Shown piece by piece: positions 34,241 through 43,635 of a stretch of 64,000 nt of DNA. The position numbers were made by a program, and so were the translations under genes. The notes under the pieces were generated by a model. That model made no database searches. It saw only the letters and a program-made list of their open reading frames with translations, and had not been told where the DNA came from. The number at the start of each line of letters is the position of its first letter. The first letter of the stretch is position 1. The stretch spans positions 5,003-69,002 of the forward strand of contig SVLP01000009.1 in the NCBI GenBank assembly GCA_015067895.1. The letters run 5' to 3'. The stretch comes from Oscillospiraceae bacterium. GTDB taxonomy: Bacteria; Bacillota_A; Clostridia; Oscillospirales; Oscillospiraceae.

Positions 34241-34539
34241 GAAACACCCTCAGATTACACAGACTGGCAAAAGAGTACATAATGTAAAGGATGCCAACTC
34301 ATTTCTCGTTCAAGTGCCAATTATCAAGCAAGCCATTATCGTTCATTTCTTTCATTCTATTCCTCTTATTGGGCTCTTGGTCCTATTGATCGTGCTCCAA
34401 TATTAAGGCCTTGAAAGAAAACGGTAATGGCTTTTTTCTATTTGAATGAGATAGTCTTGTCCTGTGTTTTTGCATAATCAGTATATAATAAACTGATACA
34501 TAGTCGAACAATTCGGTATAGTTTATACAAAATATCGGG

Positions 34540-34568
34540 TTTACTTTTCTGCATAAATATTATATAAT
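34540..34568 (+). promoter_or_regulatory. Probable promoter of the polysaccharide operon
   Basis: TTTACT and TATAAT with a 17-base spacer, 88 bases before the epsG-like start. The AT-rich gap 34241-34655 also has a second TATATAATAAAnTGAT block at 34482, an imperfect direct repeat of the one at 34561, possibly a tandem promoter. Nothing else is visible in the gap. Confidence 0.6.
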
Positions 34569-34655
34569 AAAGTGATTTAACAAATACTTTTCCGCAATTG
34601 TGAAGCCTTTTCAACGATTATGATCTTGCCCGCAGAAATGCGATTTGAGGTTTTT

Positions 34656-35786
34656 ATGCTGGATTTACTACAAACCGTTTTTAAACTGGAAGATACCGCA
34701 CACTGGTATCCGATGCTTTGGCTCTTTGGTGCAGCTGTCCTGTTGTACAAGATGCCGAGGCGGCAGGAACTAGTTTACGGCCGAATCCAAGAGTGCTGGT
34801 ATCCCGTCAATGCATTTCTGCTGGTACTGCCGCTCATCCTCTGGGCCGGCCTGCGCGAGAACATTGGTGATACCTATGCATACATCATCAATTTCAGAAA
34901 TGCATCATCTTCTCTGCCTGATCTGCTGCGCCAATTGAATGCCGATTCCAAGGACCCCGGCTTTTCCGTCCTGATGACCCTGTTCAAATCCGTCGGCATC
35001 ATAGACTACAGGATCTTTTTTTTGGTGATCGCCGCATTCCAAATGTGGTGTATCTGTCATACATTCCGCAAATATTCCTCCAACTACTGGATCAGCATAT
35101 TCCTGTTTGTGGCCTCCACGGACTACATCTCCTGGATGTTCAACGGCATGCGCCAGTTCATCGCCACCACCATGATCTTCGCTGCGTTCGGTCTGATGGT
35201 AAAGAAGAAGCATGTCGCATTTGCGCTGGTGGTACTGCTGGCGGCCCAGATCCATGGCTCTGCCATTCTGATGCTGCCGCTGGCCTTCATCATGCACGGT
35301 CCTGCCATGAACAGCAAGACTCTGCTGATGATCACGGGTGCCGTCCTGCTTATCCCCTTCATCGACCGGTTCACGCCGATACTGAACGAGCTGCTGGCGG
35401 ATACCCAGTACAGCGGCACCATGACCGACGAGATCTGGACGGTGGACGATGGCACCAACCCCATCCGCGTTCTGGTATATGCAGTGCCCTCGCTGGTGGC
35501 CATTTTCGGCAGGCGGTATGTGCACCAGGCCAATGACCCGGTCATCAACCTCTGCGTCAACGCATCCATGATCACCACAGCCATCTATCTGGTCAGCATG
35601 GTTACTTCTGGCGTCTACATTGGTCGCCTACCCATCTACACCACCCTGCACGGCTACATTACCCTGCCCTGGCTGATCGATGCCATCTTCGAAAAATCCT
35701 CGGCCCGGCTGGTCAAGCTAATCATGATCGTCTGCTTTCTTGCATTCTTCTACATTCAGATGCACTTCACCTGGGGCTTCATCTGA
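34656..35786 (+). CDS. EpsG-family polysaccharide polymerase, 376 aa
   Basis: A multi-pass membrane protein (about ten helices) of the EpsG/Wzy type, which joins lipid-linked repeat units. Family landmarks are GLRENIGDTYAYIINF, SKDPGFSVLMTLFK, SIFLFVASTDYISWMFNG, MRQFIATTMIFAAFG and AAQIHGSAILMLPL. The ATG at 34656 was chosen over one at 34620 because TTGAGG lies 6 bases before it and the degraded paralogue at 53557 starts at the matching position. It is the first gene of the operon. Confidence 0.85.
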   Translation: MLDLLQTVFKLEDTAHWYPMLWLFGAAVLLYKMPRRQELVYGRIQECWYPVNAFLLVLPLILWAGLRENIGDTYAYIINFRNASSSLPDLLRQLNADSKDPGFSVLMTLFKSVGIIDYRIFFLVIAAFQMWCICHTFRKYSSNYWISIFLFVASTDYISWMFNGMRQFIATTMIFAAFGLMVKKKHVAFALVVLLAAQIHGSAILMLPLAFIMHGPAMNSKTLLMITGAVLLIPFIDRFTPILNELLADTQYSGTMTDEIWTVDDGTNPIRVLVYAVPSLVAIFGRRYVHQANDPVINLCVNASMITTAIYLVSMVTSGVYIGRLPIYTTLHGYITLPWLIDAIFEKSSARLVKLIMIVCFLAFFYIQMHFTWGFI

Positions 35787-35819
35787 GCAAACCAATTCCT
35801 TTCAACCTGGGAGGATACT

Positions 35820-36788
35820 ATGAAAATCAGCATCATCATTCCTGTCTACCGCGTGGAAGCGTATATAACTGAATGCGTCGACAGCGTCCTACGTCAGGAC
35901 TATGCCGATTTTGAGATCATTCTGGTGGATGATGGCAGTCCTGACCGCTGCGGGGCCATCTGTGACGCATATGCCGCAGCAGATCCCCGGGTACAGGTGA
36001 TCCACAAGGAGAACGGCGGTCTCTCTGACGCCCGGAATGCAGGCCTGGCCCAGGCTGTCGGCGACTATGTCCTGTTCCTGGACAGTGACGACTACTGGAA
36101 CGACTGCGGCGTTCTGAGCCGTCTGGTCGGCCGGGTAAGCCTGACCGGCGCAGAGCTGCTGAACTTCTCCTACCAGAAGTTTTTTGAGGACACCGGCGAG
36201 ATGGAACCCTATTTTTCCGTCACCGAGGCGATGCCCCATCCTTTGGAGCTGCCCCAGCAGTTGGATTGGCTGACGCAGCGGGGGCTGTATATCGCTTCTG
36301 CCTGCAACAAGATGATCCGCCGGAGCCTGCTGGATGGCCTGTTCTTCCGCAAGGGCGTCTTCAGCGAGGACATCGAGTGGTGCGCGGCACTGCTGCTCCG
36401 GGCAGGCTCCGTGGATTTTGTCCCGGAGGCATTTTACTGCTACCGCCAGCGCAGCGGCTCCATCCGCCACAGCATCCGGGACAAGAACTGCCGGGATCTG
36501 ACGGATGCGATCCTGCACTGTCTGGGGCTGTGCCAGACAGCTGACGATGACCGCCGGGAGGCTCTGCTTCGGTATACGGCCTTCCAGTACGGCACGTTCA
36601 TCGCCAATCAGGCCCATGCGGAGCATCCCCAGGACGCCTGTATCGCCGAGCTCCGGCCCCACGCGAAGGTCCTGCGCCATCACGGCGGAAACAAAAAGCT
36701 CATGATTCTGGATATGGGCTGCAAGCTGCTGGGCTATCCCCGGCTGTGCGGTCTGATTTGGAATTTCTATCATATCAAAAGGAAATAG
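35820..36788 (+). CDS. GT2-family glycosyltransferase, 322 aa
   Basis: GT-A fold: ISIIIPVYRVEAYITECVDS, ILVDDGSPDRCGAICDAYAA, KENGGLSDARNAGL and FLDSDDYWND are the standard donor and metal motifs. The acceptor half contains ACNKMIRRSLLDGLFF and GVFSEDIEWCAALLLRAG, as in capsule transferases that add to a growing chain. GGGAGGA precedes the start. The sugar transferred is unknown. Confidence 0.9.
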   Translation: MKISIIIPVYRVEAYITECVDSVLRQDYADFEIILVDDGSPDRCGAICDAYAAADPRVQVIHKENGGLSDARNAGLAQAVGDYVLFLDSDDYWNDCGVLSRLVGRVSLTGAELLNFSYQKFFEDTGEMEPYFSVTEAMPHPLELPQQLDWLTQRGLYIASACNKMIRRSLLDGLFFRKGVFSEDIEWCAALLLRAGSVDFVPEAFYCYRQRSGSIRHSIRDKNCRDLTDAILHCLGLCQTADDDRREALLRYTAFQYGTFIANQAHAEHPQDACIAELRPHAKVLRHHGGNKKLMILDMGCKLLGYPRLCGLIWNFYHIKRK

Positions 36789-36800
36789 GCGAGAAACAAC

Positions 36801-37700
36801 ATGGTACCTATTACAGTTTTTACCCCCGCATACAACCGGGCCGACCTGCTGGGCCGCTGCTTCGAGAGCATGAAGCGGCAGACCCGGAAGGATTTTATCT
36901 GGATGGTCATCGACGACGGCTCTAAGGACAATACCAGAGAGGTCGTGGAGTCCTGGCTCCGGGAGCCTCTGGATTTTGAGCTTCAGTACCATTACAAGGA
37001 AAACGGCGGCCTCCACACCGCCTATAACGAGGCCATTGCCCGGATCGAGACGGAGCTGTGCGTGTGCATCGACTCCGATGATTTCATGCCCGACGACGCC
37101 ATCGAGAAGATCCTGGCCTTCTGGGAGGAGCACGGCTCCGACGAGTACGCCGGCATCGTGGGTCTGGACTTCGATCTGGAGGGCAAGGTCATCGGCGATC
37201 CTCTGCCTCAGCAGAAGACCGTCAACCTGATCGACCTGCATACCGGAAAATACCCCATCGTCAACGGAGACCGGACCAACGTGATCCGCACGGAGCTGTA
37301 CCGCAAGTACGCACCCATGAAGGTCTTCCCCGGCGAGAAGAATTTCAACCCCCACTACATGCATCTGCAGATCAGCCAGGAATACGATTTCCTGGTACTC
37401 AACGAGAATCTGCGGTTCGTGGACTACCAGCCCCAGGGCATGACCAACTCCATGCTCTGGCAGTACCGCAACAGCCCCAACAGCTTCGCCGAGATCCGCA
37501 AGCTCTACCTGAGCTTCCCGGACACCCCCCTGAAGTACCGGCTGCGCCACTCTGTCCATCTGGCATCGAGCTGCTTTCTGGCCGGAAACGGTCTGCGCTC
37601 CCTCATGGAGTCCCCCCGGAAGGGGCTGGCGGTTCTGGCACTGCCCTTCGGCTTTGCGCTCTCCTGCTATGTCCGCATGAAAGTCAAAAATCCCCGTTGA
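36801..37700 (+). CDS. GT2-family glycosyltransferase, 299 aa
   Basis: GT-A fold with TVFTPAYNRADLLGRCFES, MVIDDGSKDNTREVV, KENGGLHTAYNEAI and CIDSDDFMPDDAIE. After these the block GDRTNVIRTELYRKY and QPQGMTNSM resemble transferases of capsule and rhamnan loci. It is more divergent from the other GT2 proteins here. The ribosome-binding site is weak, and it follows the previous gene by 12 bases, so coupling is likely. Confidence 0.88.
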   Translation: MVPITVFTPAYNRADLLGRCFESMKRQTRKDFIWMVIDDGSKDNTREVVESWLREPLDFELQYHYKENGGLHTAYNEAIARIETELCVCIDSDDFMPDDAIEKILAFWEEHGSDEYAGIVGLDFDLEGKVIGDPLPQQKTVNLIDLHTGKYPIVNGDRTNVIRTELYRKYAPMKVFPGEKNFNPHYMHLQISQEYDFLVLNENLRFVDYQPQGMTNSMLWQYRNSPNSFAEIRKLYLSFPDTPLKYRLRHSVHLASSCFLAGNGLRSLMESPRKGLAVLALPFGFALSCYVRMKVKNPR

Positions 37701-37713
37701 GCTGGTACCGCAT

Positions 37714-38823
37714 ATGAAAAGAATCCTTTTCCTGATCCATGACCTGGGTCACGGCGGGGCCGAGAAGGTCCTGGTGAATCTGGTCAACAATATGGATCCC
37801 GAACAATTTGATATCACCGTCATCGCCCTTTTCGGCGGCGGCGTCAACGAGCAGTTCCTAAAGCCCCATGTGCGGCTGAAGACCATCTTCCCCCGTAGCT
37901 TTCCCGGCAACAGCCATGTGATGAAGCTCTTCTCTCCGAAGCTGCTGCACAAGCTGTGCGTCAAAGAACACTATGACGTGGAGGTCGCCTATCTGGAGGG
38001 CCCCGCCTCCCGGATCATCTCCGGCTGCGCCGATCCCGGAACGAAAACCGTCTGCTGGCTCCACTGCACCATGAAATCCCCGGAGGAATTCGCCGTGGGC
38101 TTCCGCTCGGTGGAGGAGGCAAAGCGGTGCTTCTCCCGGTTCGACCGGGGCGTGTTCGTGTCGAAGGGCGTTATGGACGCCTTCCGGCAGTACTGCCCCC
38201 TGGAGCACATGCAGGTGCTCTACAATACCAATGAGTCCGACAAGATCCTGGAGCTGTCCCGGGAGCCTGTTGGGGATGATCTTTTCCGCGGCGGGGAGTT
38301 TTCCATGATCGGCGTGGGCAAGATCGAGGAGGTCAAGGGCTTCGACCGTCTGGCCCGGATCCACGCCCGGCTCCGCCGGGAGGGGTATCCCGTCCACACC
38401 TACATCCTGGGCCGGGGCAGCCGGGAGGCCGAGCTGCGCCAATATCTGGAGGGGGAGGGGATGACCGATTCCTTCACCTTCCTGGGCTATCAGACCAATC
38501 CCTACAAATATGTCTCGAAGTGCGACCTATTCGTCTGCTCCAGCCACTCCGAGGGTTTCTCCACCGCCGCCACCGAGGCCCTGATCGTGGGCACCCCCGT
38601 GGTCACCACCCGGGTCAGCGGCATGGAGGAGATGCTGGGCGAGCAGAACGAATGGGGTATCGTCACCGAAAACGACGAGGAATCCCTGTATACGGGTATC
38701 AAGAAACTGCTGGATGACCCGGATAAGCTCGCCCACTACAAGCGTCAGGCCGAGCTCCGCGGCAAGGCCTTCTCCACCGAAAATACCGTCAGCGCAGTTC
38801 AGGCTGCGCTGCTGAAACTGTGA
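37714..38823 (+). CDS. GT4-family glycosyltransferase, 369 aa
   Basis: GT-B fold retaining transferase. The N-terminal acceptor motif is IHDLGHGGAEKVLVNLV. The C-terminal donor domain has VGKIEEVKGFDRLARIHARL, LGRGSREAELRQYLEG, FLGYQTNPYKYVSKCDLFVC and the E(x)7E element SHSEGFSTAATEALIVGTPVV. These match PF00534 enzymes such as GalNAc or glucosyl transferases of capsule pathways. Confidence 0.9.
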   Translation: MKRILFLIHDLGHGGAEKVLVNLVNNMDPEQFDITVIALFGGGVNEQFLKPHVRLKTIFPRSFPGNSHVMKLFSPKLLHKLCVKEHYDVEVAYLEGPASRIISGCADPGTKTVCWLHCTMKSPEEFAVGFRSVEEAKRCFSRFDRGVFVSKGVMDAFRQYCPLEHMQVLYNTNESDKILELSREPVGDDLFRGGEFSMIGVGKIEEVKGFDRLARIHARLRREGYPVHTYILGRGSREAELRQYLEGEGMTDSFTFLGYQTNPYKYVSKCDLFVCSSHSEGFSTAATEALIVGTPVVTTRVSGMEEMLGEQNEWGIVTENDEESLYTGIKKLLDDPDKLAHYKRQAELRGKAFSTENTVSAVQAALLKL

Positions 38824-38831
38824 GGTAAGTG

Positions 38832-39374
38832 ATGAATCTCATCAAAGAACTCCTCTACCGCATCCGCGGGGAATATACAACAGAAAAGCTAATCTCCATG
38901 GGCATGCATGTGGGCCTGAATTTCGGACGCTTGAACGGCGTCATTCTCGACCCCAGCCATTGCTGGCTCATCACCATCGGTGACAACGTGACAATGGCCC
39001 CCAGAGTTCATATCCTCTGCCACGACGCCAGCACCAAACAGTTTCTGGGCTATACTAAGATCGGCCGTGTCGACATTGGCAACAATGTTTTCATCGGCGC
39101 GGAGAGCGTGGTGCTCCCTGGTGTCACCATCGGGGACAATGTCATCATCGGTGCCAACAGCACGGTGACCCGCGACATCCCGGCGAATTCCGTGGCTGTC
39201 GGTTCCCCCGCCCGGGTCATCTGCACCCTGGAAGAATATCTGAATAAAGAGCGCAGCCGCATGGCCTCCGCCCCCTGCTACGGGGAAGAATATACCCTCC
39301 GGCAAAATGTCTCCATGGAAAAGCGCATGGAGCAGAAGGCTGATCTTGAGGGGAAGATAGGATACATTGACTGA
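38832..39374 (+). CDS. Left-handed beta-helix O-acetyltransferase, 180 aa
   Basis: Hexapeptide-repeat acetyltransferase of the maltose/WbbJ type. Repeats run from GDNVTMAPRVHILCHDAS through GRVDIGNNVFIGAESVVLPG to GDNVIIGANSTVTRDIPANS, with catalytic-type H in ILCHDAS. It probably O-acetylates a sugar of the polymer or a precursor using acetyl-CoA. The ATG at 38832 follows TGAGG by 6 bases. Its stop overlaps the next start by one base. Confidence 0.87.
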   Translation: MNLIKELLYRIRGEYTTEKLISMGMHVGLNFGRLNGVILDPSHCWLITIGDNVTMAPRVHILCHDASTKQFLGYTKIGRVDIGNNVFIGAESVVLPGVTIGDNVIIGANSTVTRDIPANSVAVGSPARVICTLEEYLNKERSRMASAPCYGEEYTLRQNVSMEKRMEQKADLEGKIGYID

Positions 39375-40372
39375 TGGATAACAAAATCTCAATCATCGTC
39401 CCCGCATACAACATCGAAGCATATCTGCCCGCCACGCTGGACAGCGTGCTGGCGCAGACCTATCCCAATATTGAAGTCGTTGTGGTCAACGACGGCTCCA
39501 AAGACGGTACCGGTGCAGTCATCGACCGCTATGCCGCCCAGGATCGCCGGGTGAAAGCCATCCACAAGGAAAACGGCGGTGTGACATCTGCCCGACTTCG
39601 CGGCGTGGCAGAGGCCTCCGGCCAGTGGATCGGCTTCGTGGACGGTGACGACCTTATCGAGCCGCAGATGTACGAACGGCTGATGGAGAACGCCCTGAAA
39701 CACGGCGCGGACATTTCCCACTGCGGCTATCAGATGGTCTTTCCCAGCCGGGTGGACTACTACTACAACACAGGAAAGCTGGTGGAGCAGGATCACGCTG
39801 CCGGTCTGCGGGATCTGGTCGCGGGTGGCTTCGTGGAGCCAGGCCTGTGGAATAAGCTCTACCGCCGTGAGATCTTCGCCGGACTGGAACAGTGCATGGA
39901 TTTTTCCTTCAAAATCAATGAGGACATCCTGATGAATTACTGGTTGTTCAAGGCATCGAAACGCTCTGTTTTTGAGGATGTGTGCCCCTACCATTACGTC
40001 CTGCGCCCCGGCTCCGCTGCTACATCGAAGCTCAATCCCCATAAACTCCGGGATCCATTGGGTGTGCTCCACGCCATCCTCGCTGACGCAGACGGATCCC
40101 TGCGCCCAGTTGTGATGGCCCGGCTAACCCGTCAGCTCATTGCCAACGCCTCCATGTCTGCAGATGATGAGGCGGAGCTGATAAAGCCCTTCCGGGCAGA
40201 ATGCCGCAAAGAATTGCGGCAGCGTCTTTTCTCCATCCTGAGCTGCAGTGCATGCGGCATGAAGCTGAAGCTGATGGCCCTGTTCACCGCCATCTGGCCC
40301 GGCGGCTACGGCCTGATCCACGGGCTCTATGCCAAGGCCACGGGCATCGATAAAATCTACAACATCAAATAA
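39374..40372 (+). CDS. GT2-family glycosyltransferase, 332 aa
   Basis: GT-A motifs ISIIVPAYNIEAYLPATLDS, VVVNDGSKDGTGAVIDRYAA, KENGGVTSARLRGV and FVDGDDLIEPQMYERL. The D-G-D-D variant replaces the more usual D-S-D-D. NEDILMNYWLF and FVEPGLWNKLYRREIF mark the acceptor half. It is coupled to the preceding acetyltransferase by a TGATG overlap. Confidence 0.9.
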   Translation: MDNKISIIVPAYNIEAYLPATLDSVLAQTYPNIEVVVVNDGSKDGTGAVIDRYAAQDRRVKAIHKENGGVTSARLRGVAEASGQWIGFVDGDDLIEPQMYERLMENALKHGADISHCGYQMVFPSRVDYYYNTGKLVEQDHAAGLRDLVAGGFVEPGLWNKLYRREIFAGLEQCMDFSFKINEDILMNYWLFKASKRSVFEDVCPYHYVLRPGSAATSKLNPHKLRDPLGVLHAILADADGSLRPVVMARLTRQLIANASMSADDEAELIKPFRAECRKELRQRLFSILSCSACGMKLKLMALFTAIWPGGYGLIHGLYAKATGIDKIYNIK

Positions 40373-40384
40373 GGAAGTAACACC

Positions 40385-41362
40385 ATGGATCTGATCAGCG
40401 TCATCGTACCCGTATATAAGGTCGAAAAATATCTCGACAAATGCATACAGTCCATCGTGGATCAGGCCTACCGGAATCTGGAGATCATTCTAGTGGACGA
40501 CGGCTCCCCGGATCGCTGCGGCATCATGTGCGACGTCTGGGCAGCGAAGGACAGCCGGATCAAGGTCATTCATAAGGAAAACGGAGGCCTCAGTGATGCA
40601 CGCAACGCTGGGCTTGCCATTGCCGCCGGCTCATACATCGCCTTTGTCGACAGCGACGACTGGATCGATCACAGCTATCTTTCCGCCATGTATCAGGCCA
40701 TCCGGGATACCGGTGCAGGGATCGCCGCCTGTGATGTCTGCACCATCGGCGAATACGAAGCCGCCCCCGCACCTTTCCGCGGCGATGCCGCCCACCGTAT
40801 CTGCACGGCGGAAGAAGCGATCTCCGATATTCTTGTAGGAGAAGGTTTCCGGGCAGTGGCGTGGAACAAGCTGTACCGCCGGGATTATCTGAGCGGCGAA
40901 AGATATCCCGTGGGTAAACATCACGAGGATGAATTCTTCACCTACCGCATTCTGGCTAAGGCCGAAAAGCTGGTCTATCTGGATGCACCGCTGTACTTTT
41001 ACCTTCAGCGCGGCGGCAGCATCATGCATACCGTGTCGATGAAGCGACTGGATGTGCTGGATGCCTATCTGGAGCGGCTGGCTTTTCTCGCAGAACACTT
41101 CCCCCGGCTGCACCTCGGGGACAAGATCACATTCTGCATTTCCTGTGCCGCTTTCTATCGACAGGGCTTAAACTGGGCAGATCCCCAGGCCCCCCGATTT
41201 CTGTCCAGGGTCCGCGACTGCCGCGCGCAGGTGCGCTTTACTGGTGCTGAGCTGCGCAAGCTACCTTTGATACAGCTGGCCTATGTTTGCGGCACCGGCT
41301 GCTGTATGGATCTGTTCTGCCGTATGATGAATCTGCGAAAGAGAGGCGATGCAAATGGCTGA
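40385..41362 (+). CDS. GT2-family glycosyltransferase, 325 aa
   Basis: GT-A fold: ISVIVPVYKVEKYLDKCIQS, ILVDDGSPDRCGIMCDVWAA, KENGGLSDARNAGL and FVDSDDWIDHSYLS. The first 110 residues are close to those of the GT2 at 35820, so the two are paralogues. HHEDEFFTYRILAKA is in the acceptor half. Its end overlaps the next gene by 8 bases. Confidence 0.9.
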   Translation: MDLISVIVPVYKVEKYLDKCIQSIVDQAYRNLEIILVDDGSPDRCGIMCDVWAAKDSRIKVIHKENGGLSDARNAGLAIAAGSYIAFVDSDDWIDHSYLSAMYQAIRDTGAGIAACDVCTIGEYEAAPAPFRGDAAHRICTAEEAISDILVGEGFRAVAWNKLYRRDYLSGERYPVGKHHEDEFFTYRILAKAEKLVYLDAPLYFYLQRGGSIMHTVSMKRLDVLDAYLERLAFLAEHFPRLHLGDKITFCISCAAFYRQGLNWADPQAPRFLSRVRDCRAQVRFTGAELRKLPLIQLAYVCGTGCCMDLFCRMMNLRKRGDANG

Positions 41363-42341
41363 TCTTTACACTCGTATCTCCAAACGGATCAACATGACCG
41401 TAACTGCATTCCGATCCGACTGCCGCATCTCTGCAAAGCTGGCACTTCTGCGGATGTGCGCTGATCTGGGCGGACGACTGGGCCTTCGTTCCATCTCCGT
41501 CCCTGCCAGCAAGAAAAAGGAAGCCTTCATCCAGAAGCATCTGGAGAAGGCCCTGGGCTCCGTGTTGGAGCACTATGTCGATGACCGCGACCATGGCACT
41601 TTTGAACCCGACGGCCCCATCTGGGTCTGCTGGTGGACGGGCGAGGAGACCGCACCTGCGCTAGTGAAACGCTGTATCCGCAGCATCCGTGAGAATGCCG
41701 GTGACCGCCTGGTTCACATGATTACCCGGGACAATTACAAGGAGTATCTGGATATCCCCACCTACATCCTGAACAAGGTTCAAAATGGTTCCATGTGCGT
41801 TGCCAATTTCTCCGACTATCTCCGCTTTTCCCTGCTGGCCAAATATGGCGGTCAGTGGCTGGATGCGACCCTTTTCTGCTCCGCACCCATCCCAGCCGAC
41901 TACGCCCATGCCCCCCTGTTTACCTGCAAGGGAACCATGGGCGACCCCAGCGGCTATCTTTCCCTGTTCCGTTGGACATCTTTCTGCTTCGGCGGATACC
42001 GGGGCAATGTATTGTTCCGCTATATGAGCGACGCATTTGACGCCTACTGGAGGGAACATGATATCTCTATCGACTATCTGCTGGTGGATTATCTGATCGA
42101 TCTGGGATATCGGAAGCTCCCCGCAGTCCGACAGCTGCTTGACGCCGTTCCCGACAACAACCTCCACCGGGACGACTTGCAGGCAGCCATGAATGCTGCC
42201 CTGCCCGCCACCGACTTTGATGCCGTGATCCAGCCGGATACCACGCTGTACAAGCTCTCCTGGCGGGAGGCCTATGCTGAGACCACCGCGGATGGGCAGG
42301 AAAGTATTTTTGCATATTTCATCAACGAAAAGAGGAATTAG
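41355..42341 (+). CDS. GT32-like capsular polysaccharide synthesis protein, 328 aa
   Basis: A Caps_synth/GT32-type transferase (PF05704). The block PIWVCWWTGEETAPALVKRC opens the catalytic domain, ANFSDYLRFSLLAKYGGQWLD carries the D-x-x-R...Y-G-G-x-(Y/W)-x-D sequence that binds the donor, and SFCFGGYRGNVLF follows. The ATG at 41355 lies 8 bases after GAGAGG; an ATG two codons earlier is too close. Enzymes of this family transfer hexoses or sugar phosphates. Confidence 0.85.
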   Translation: MADLYTRISKRINMTVTAFRSDCRISAKLALLRMCADLGGRLGLRSISVPASKKKEAFIQKHLEKALGSVLEHYVDDRDHGTFEPDGPIWVCWWTGEETAPALVKRCIRSIRENAGDRLVHMITRDNYKEYLDIPTYILNKVQNGSMCVANFSDYLRFSLLAKYGGQWLDATLFCSAPIPADYAHAPLFTCKGTMGDPSGYLSLFRWTSFCFGGYRGNVLFRYMSDAFDAYWREHDISIDYLLVDYLIDLGYRKLPAVRQLLDAVPDNNLHRDDLQAAMNAALPATDFDAVIQPDTTLYKLSWREAYAETTADGQESIFAYFINEKRN

Positions 42342-42342
42342 C

Positions 42343-43596
42343 ATGAGCCGTGTATTGATATGGAAGAAAAAGTCCCCCGGAAGTGAATACGATCTTTACA
42401 GGGGGATCGATTGTGTCCAGGAGTATACCCAGCCCATCCAATATAATGTAGGCAATCGTTTGTGGCTGCAGGGACTGATGTCCTCGATCGACACCGGAGA
42501 AAACGAATATACCTATCTCTCAAGCGAACTGACCCCCGATGCCATCAATTCCGGCTTTGACTTCATTATCCTGCCCATGGCAAATATCTTCAACAAGCTA
42601 TACCAGCTAAACATCCGGTCTCTTGCGGAAGAATTTTCCTCAATCCGGATCCCTGTTTATGTCATTGCCTGCGGCGCACAGGCGGAGTCCTTTGATGCGC
42701 TGGACGAGCTGGTCAGCCAGATCGGCGAAGATTCCAAGCGGTTCATCAGTGCGATCTACGCCACCGGCGGTGAATTTGCATTGCGGGGACACTTTACAAA
42801 AGAGTTTTTTGTCCGCCTGGGCTTCCCCTCCGCAGTTGTCACGGGCTGCCCCTCTTTATATCAGATGGGGCGTGATTTCTCCGTACCCGTCAGAAAGGCG
42901 GACCCGGAATCCATTGTACCGGTATTCAACGGAAGGATCGACCTGATTGAAAAAGTGATGCTCCACTACAGCAACAGCATCTATCTCGACCAGGATACCC
43001 TCTGGAGCGATCTTTATGCACCCAGAAATCATCATCCGACCTTCCGCAATACCCTTGCCTTTTACCATAATAACGGTGCGTTTCCGGCAGAACTCCTCGC
43101 CCAGGATCGGGTCCGCCTGATCCCCGATATGCATAACTGGAGATCGTTCCTGATCGATCAGCAATTCACGTTTGCTTTCGGTACCCGCATCCATGGAAAT
43201 ATCATGGCGATCCTGAGCGGTATCCCCGCAGTCGTCGCCGCTGTTGACAGCAGAACACGGGAGATGGCTGAGTTCTATGACATCCCCCTGGTCATGCCCC
43301 GGCAGGGGCAGATCTACAGTCTGGAAGAATTTGCGGAAATCCATGACCGGGCAGACTATACGAAATTCAATCAGACATTTGCGGACAAATACGATGCCTA
43401 CGCCGCATTCCTGACCGATCACAAGATCGTATCCCAGCCTAATTCCGTCAACCGGTTTTTCAGCCATGACAATCCCTATGTTCCGCCGCTTGCCGCTGTG
43501 AACACAGCCTACTTCAAGCAAATGACGGACACGATCAAGTACGCCCGTCCGCTGCTTGATCTTGCATGTTTTCTGGCAGATCACCGCAGACGATAA
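42343..43596 (+). CDS. Polysaccharide pyruvyl transferase family protein, 417 aa
   Basis: A GT-B-like protein of PF04230, which adds pyruvyl ketals from phosphoenolpyruvate to sugars. YNVGNRLWLQGLMSS is the N-terminal family motif and FAFGTRIHGNIMAILSGIPAVV is the C-terminal signature with the conserved R-x-H-G. The enzyme fits as a decorating step of this polymer. SLH domains bind pyruvylated wall polymer, and two SLH proteins are encoded in this window, but no direct link is shown. The stop of the previous gene overlaps its leader. Confidence 0.83.
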   Translation: MSRVLIWKKKSPGSEYDLYRGIDCVQEYTQPIQYNVGNRLWLQGLMSSIDTGENEYTYLSSELTPDAINSGFDFIILPMANIFNKLYQLNIRSLAEEFSSIRIPVYVIACGAQAESFDALDELVSQIGEDSKRFISAIYATGGEFALRGHFTKEFFVRLGFPSAVVTGCPSLYQMGRDFSVPVRKADPESIVPVFNGRIDLIEKVMLHYSNSIYLDQDTLWSDLYAPRNHHPTFRNTLAFYHNNGAFPAELLAQDRVRLIPDMHNWRSFLIDQQFTFAFGTRIHGNIMAILSGIPAVVAAVDSRTREMAEFYDIPLVMPRQGQIYSLEEFAEIHDRADYTKFNQTFADKYDAYAAFLTDHKIVSQPNSVNRFFSHDNPYVPPLAAVNTAYFKQMTDTIKYARPLLDLACFLADHRRR

Positions 43597-43635
43597 GCCC
43601 CCCCGGCACATCCGAATCCACAGAGGTGACCCACA

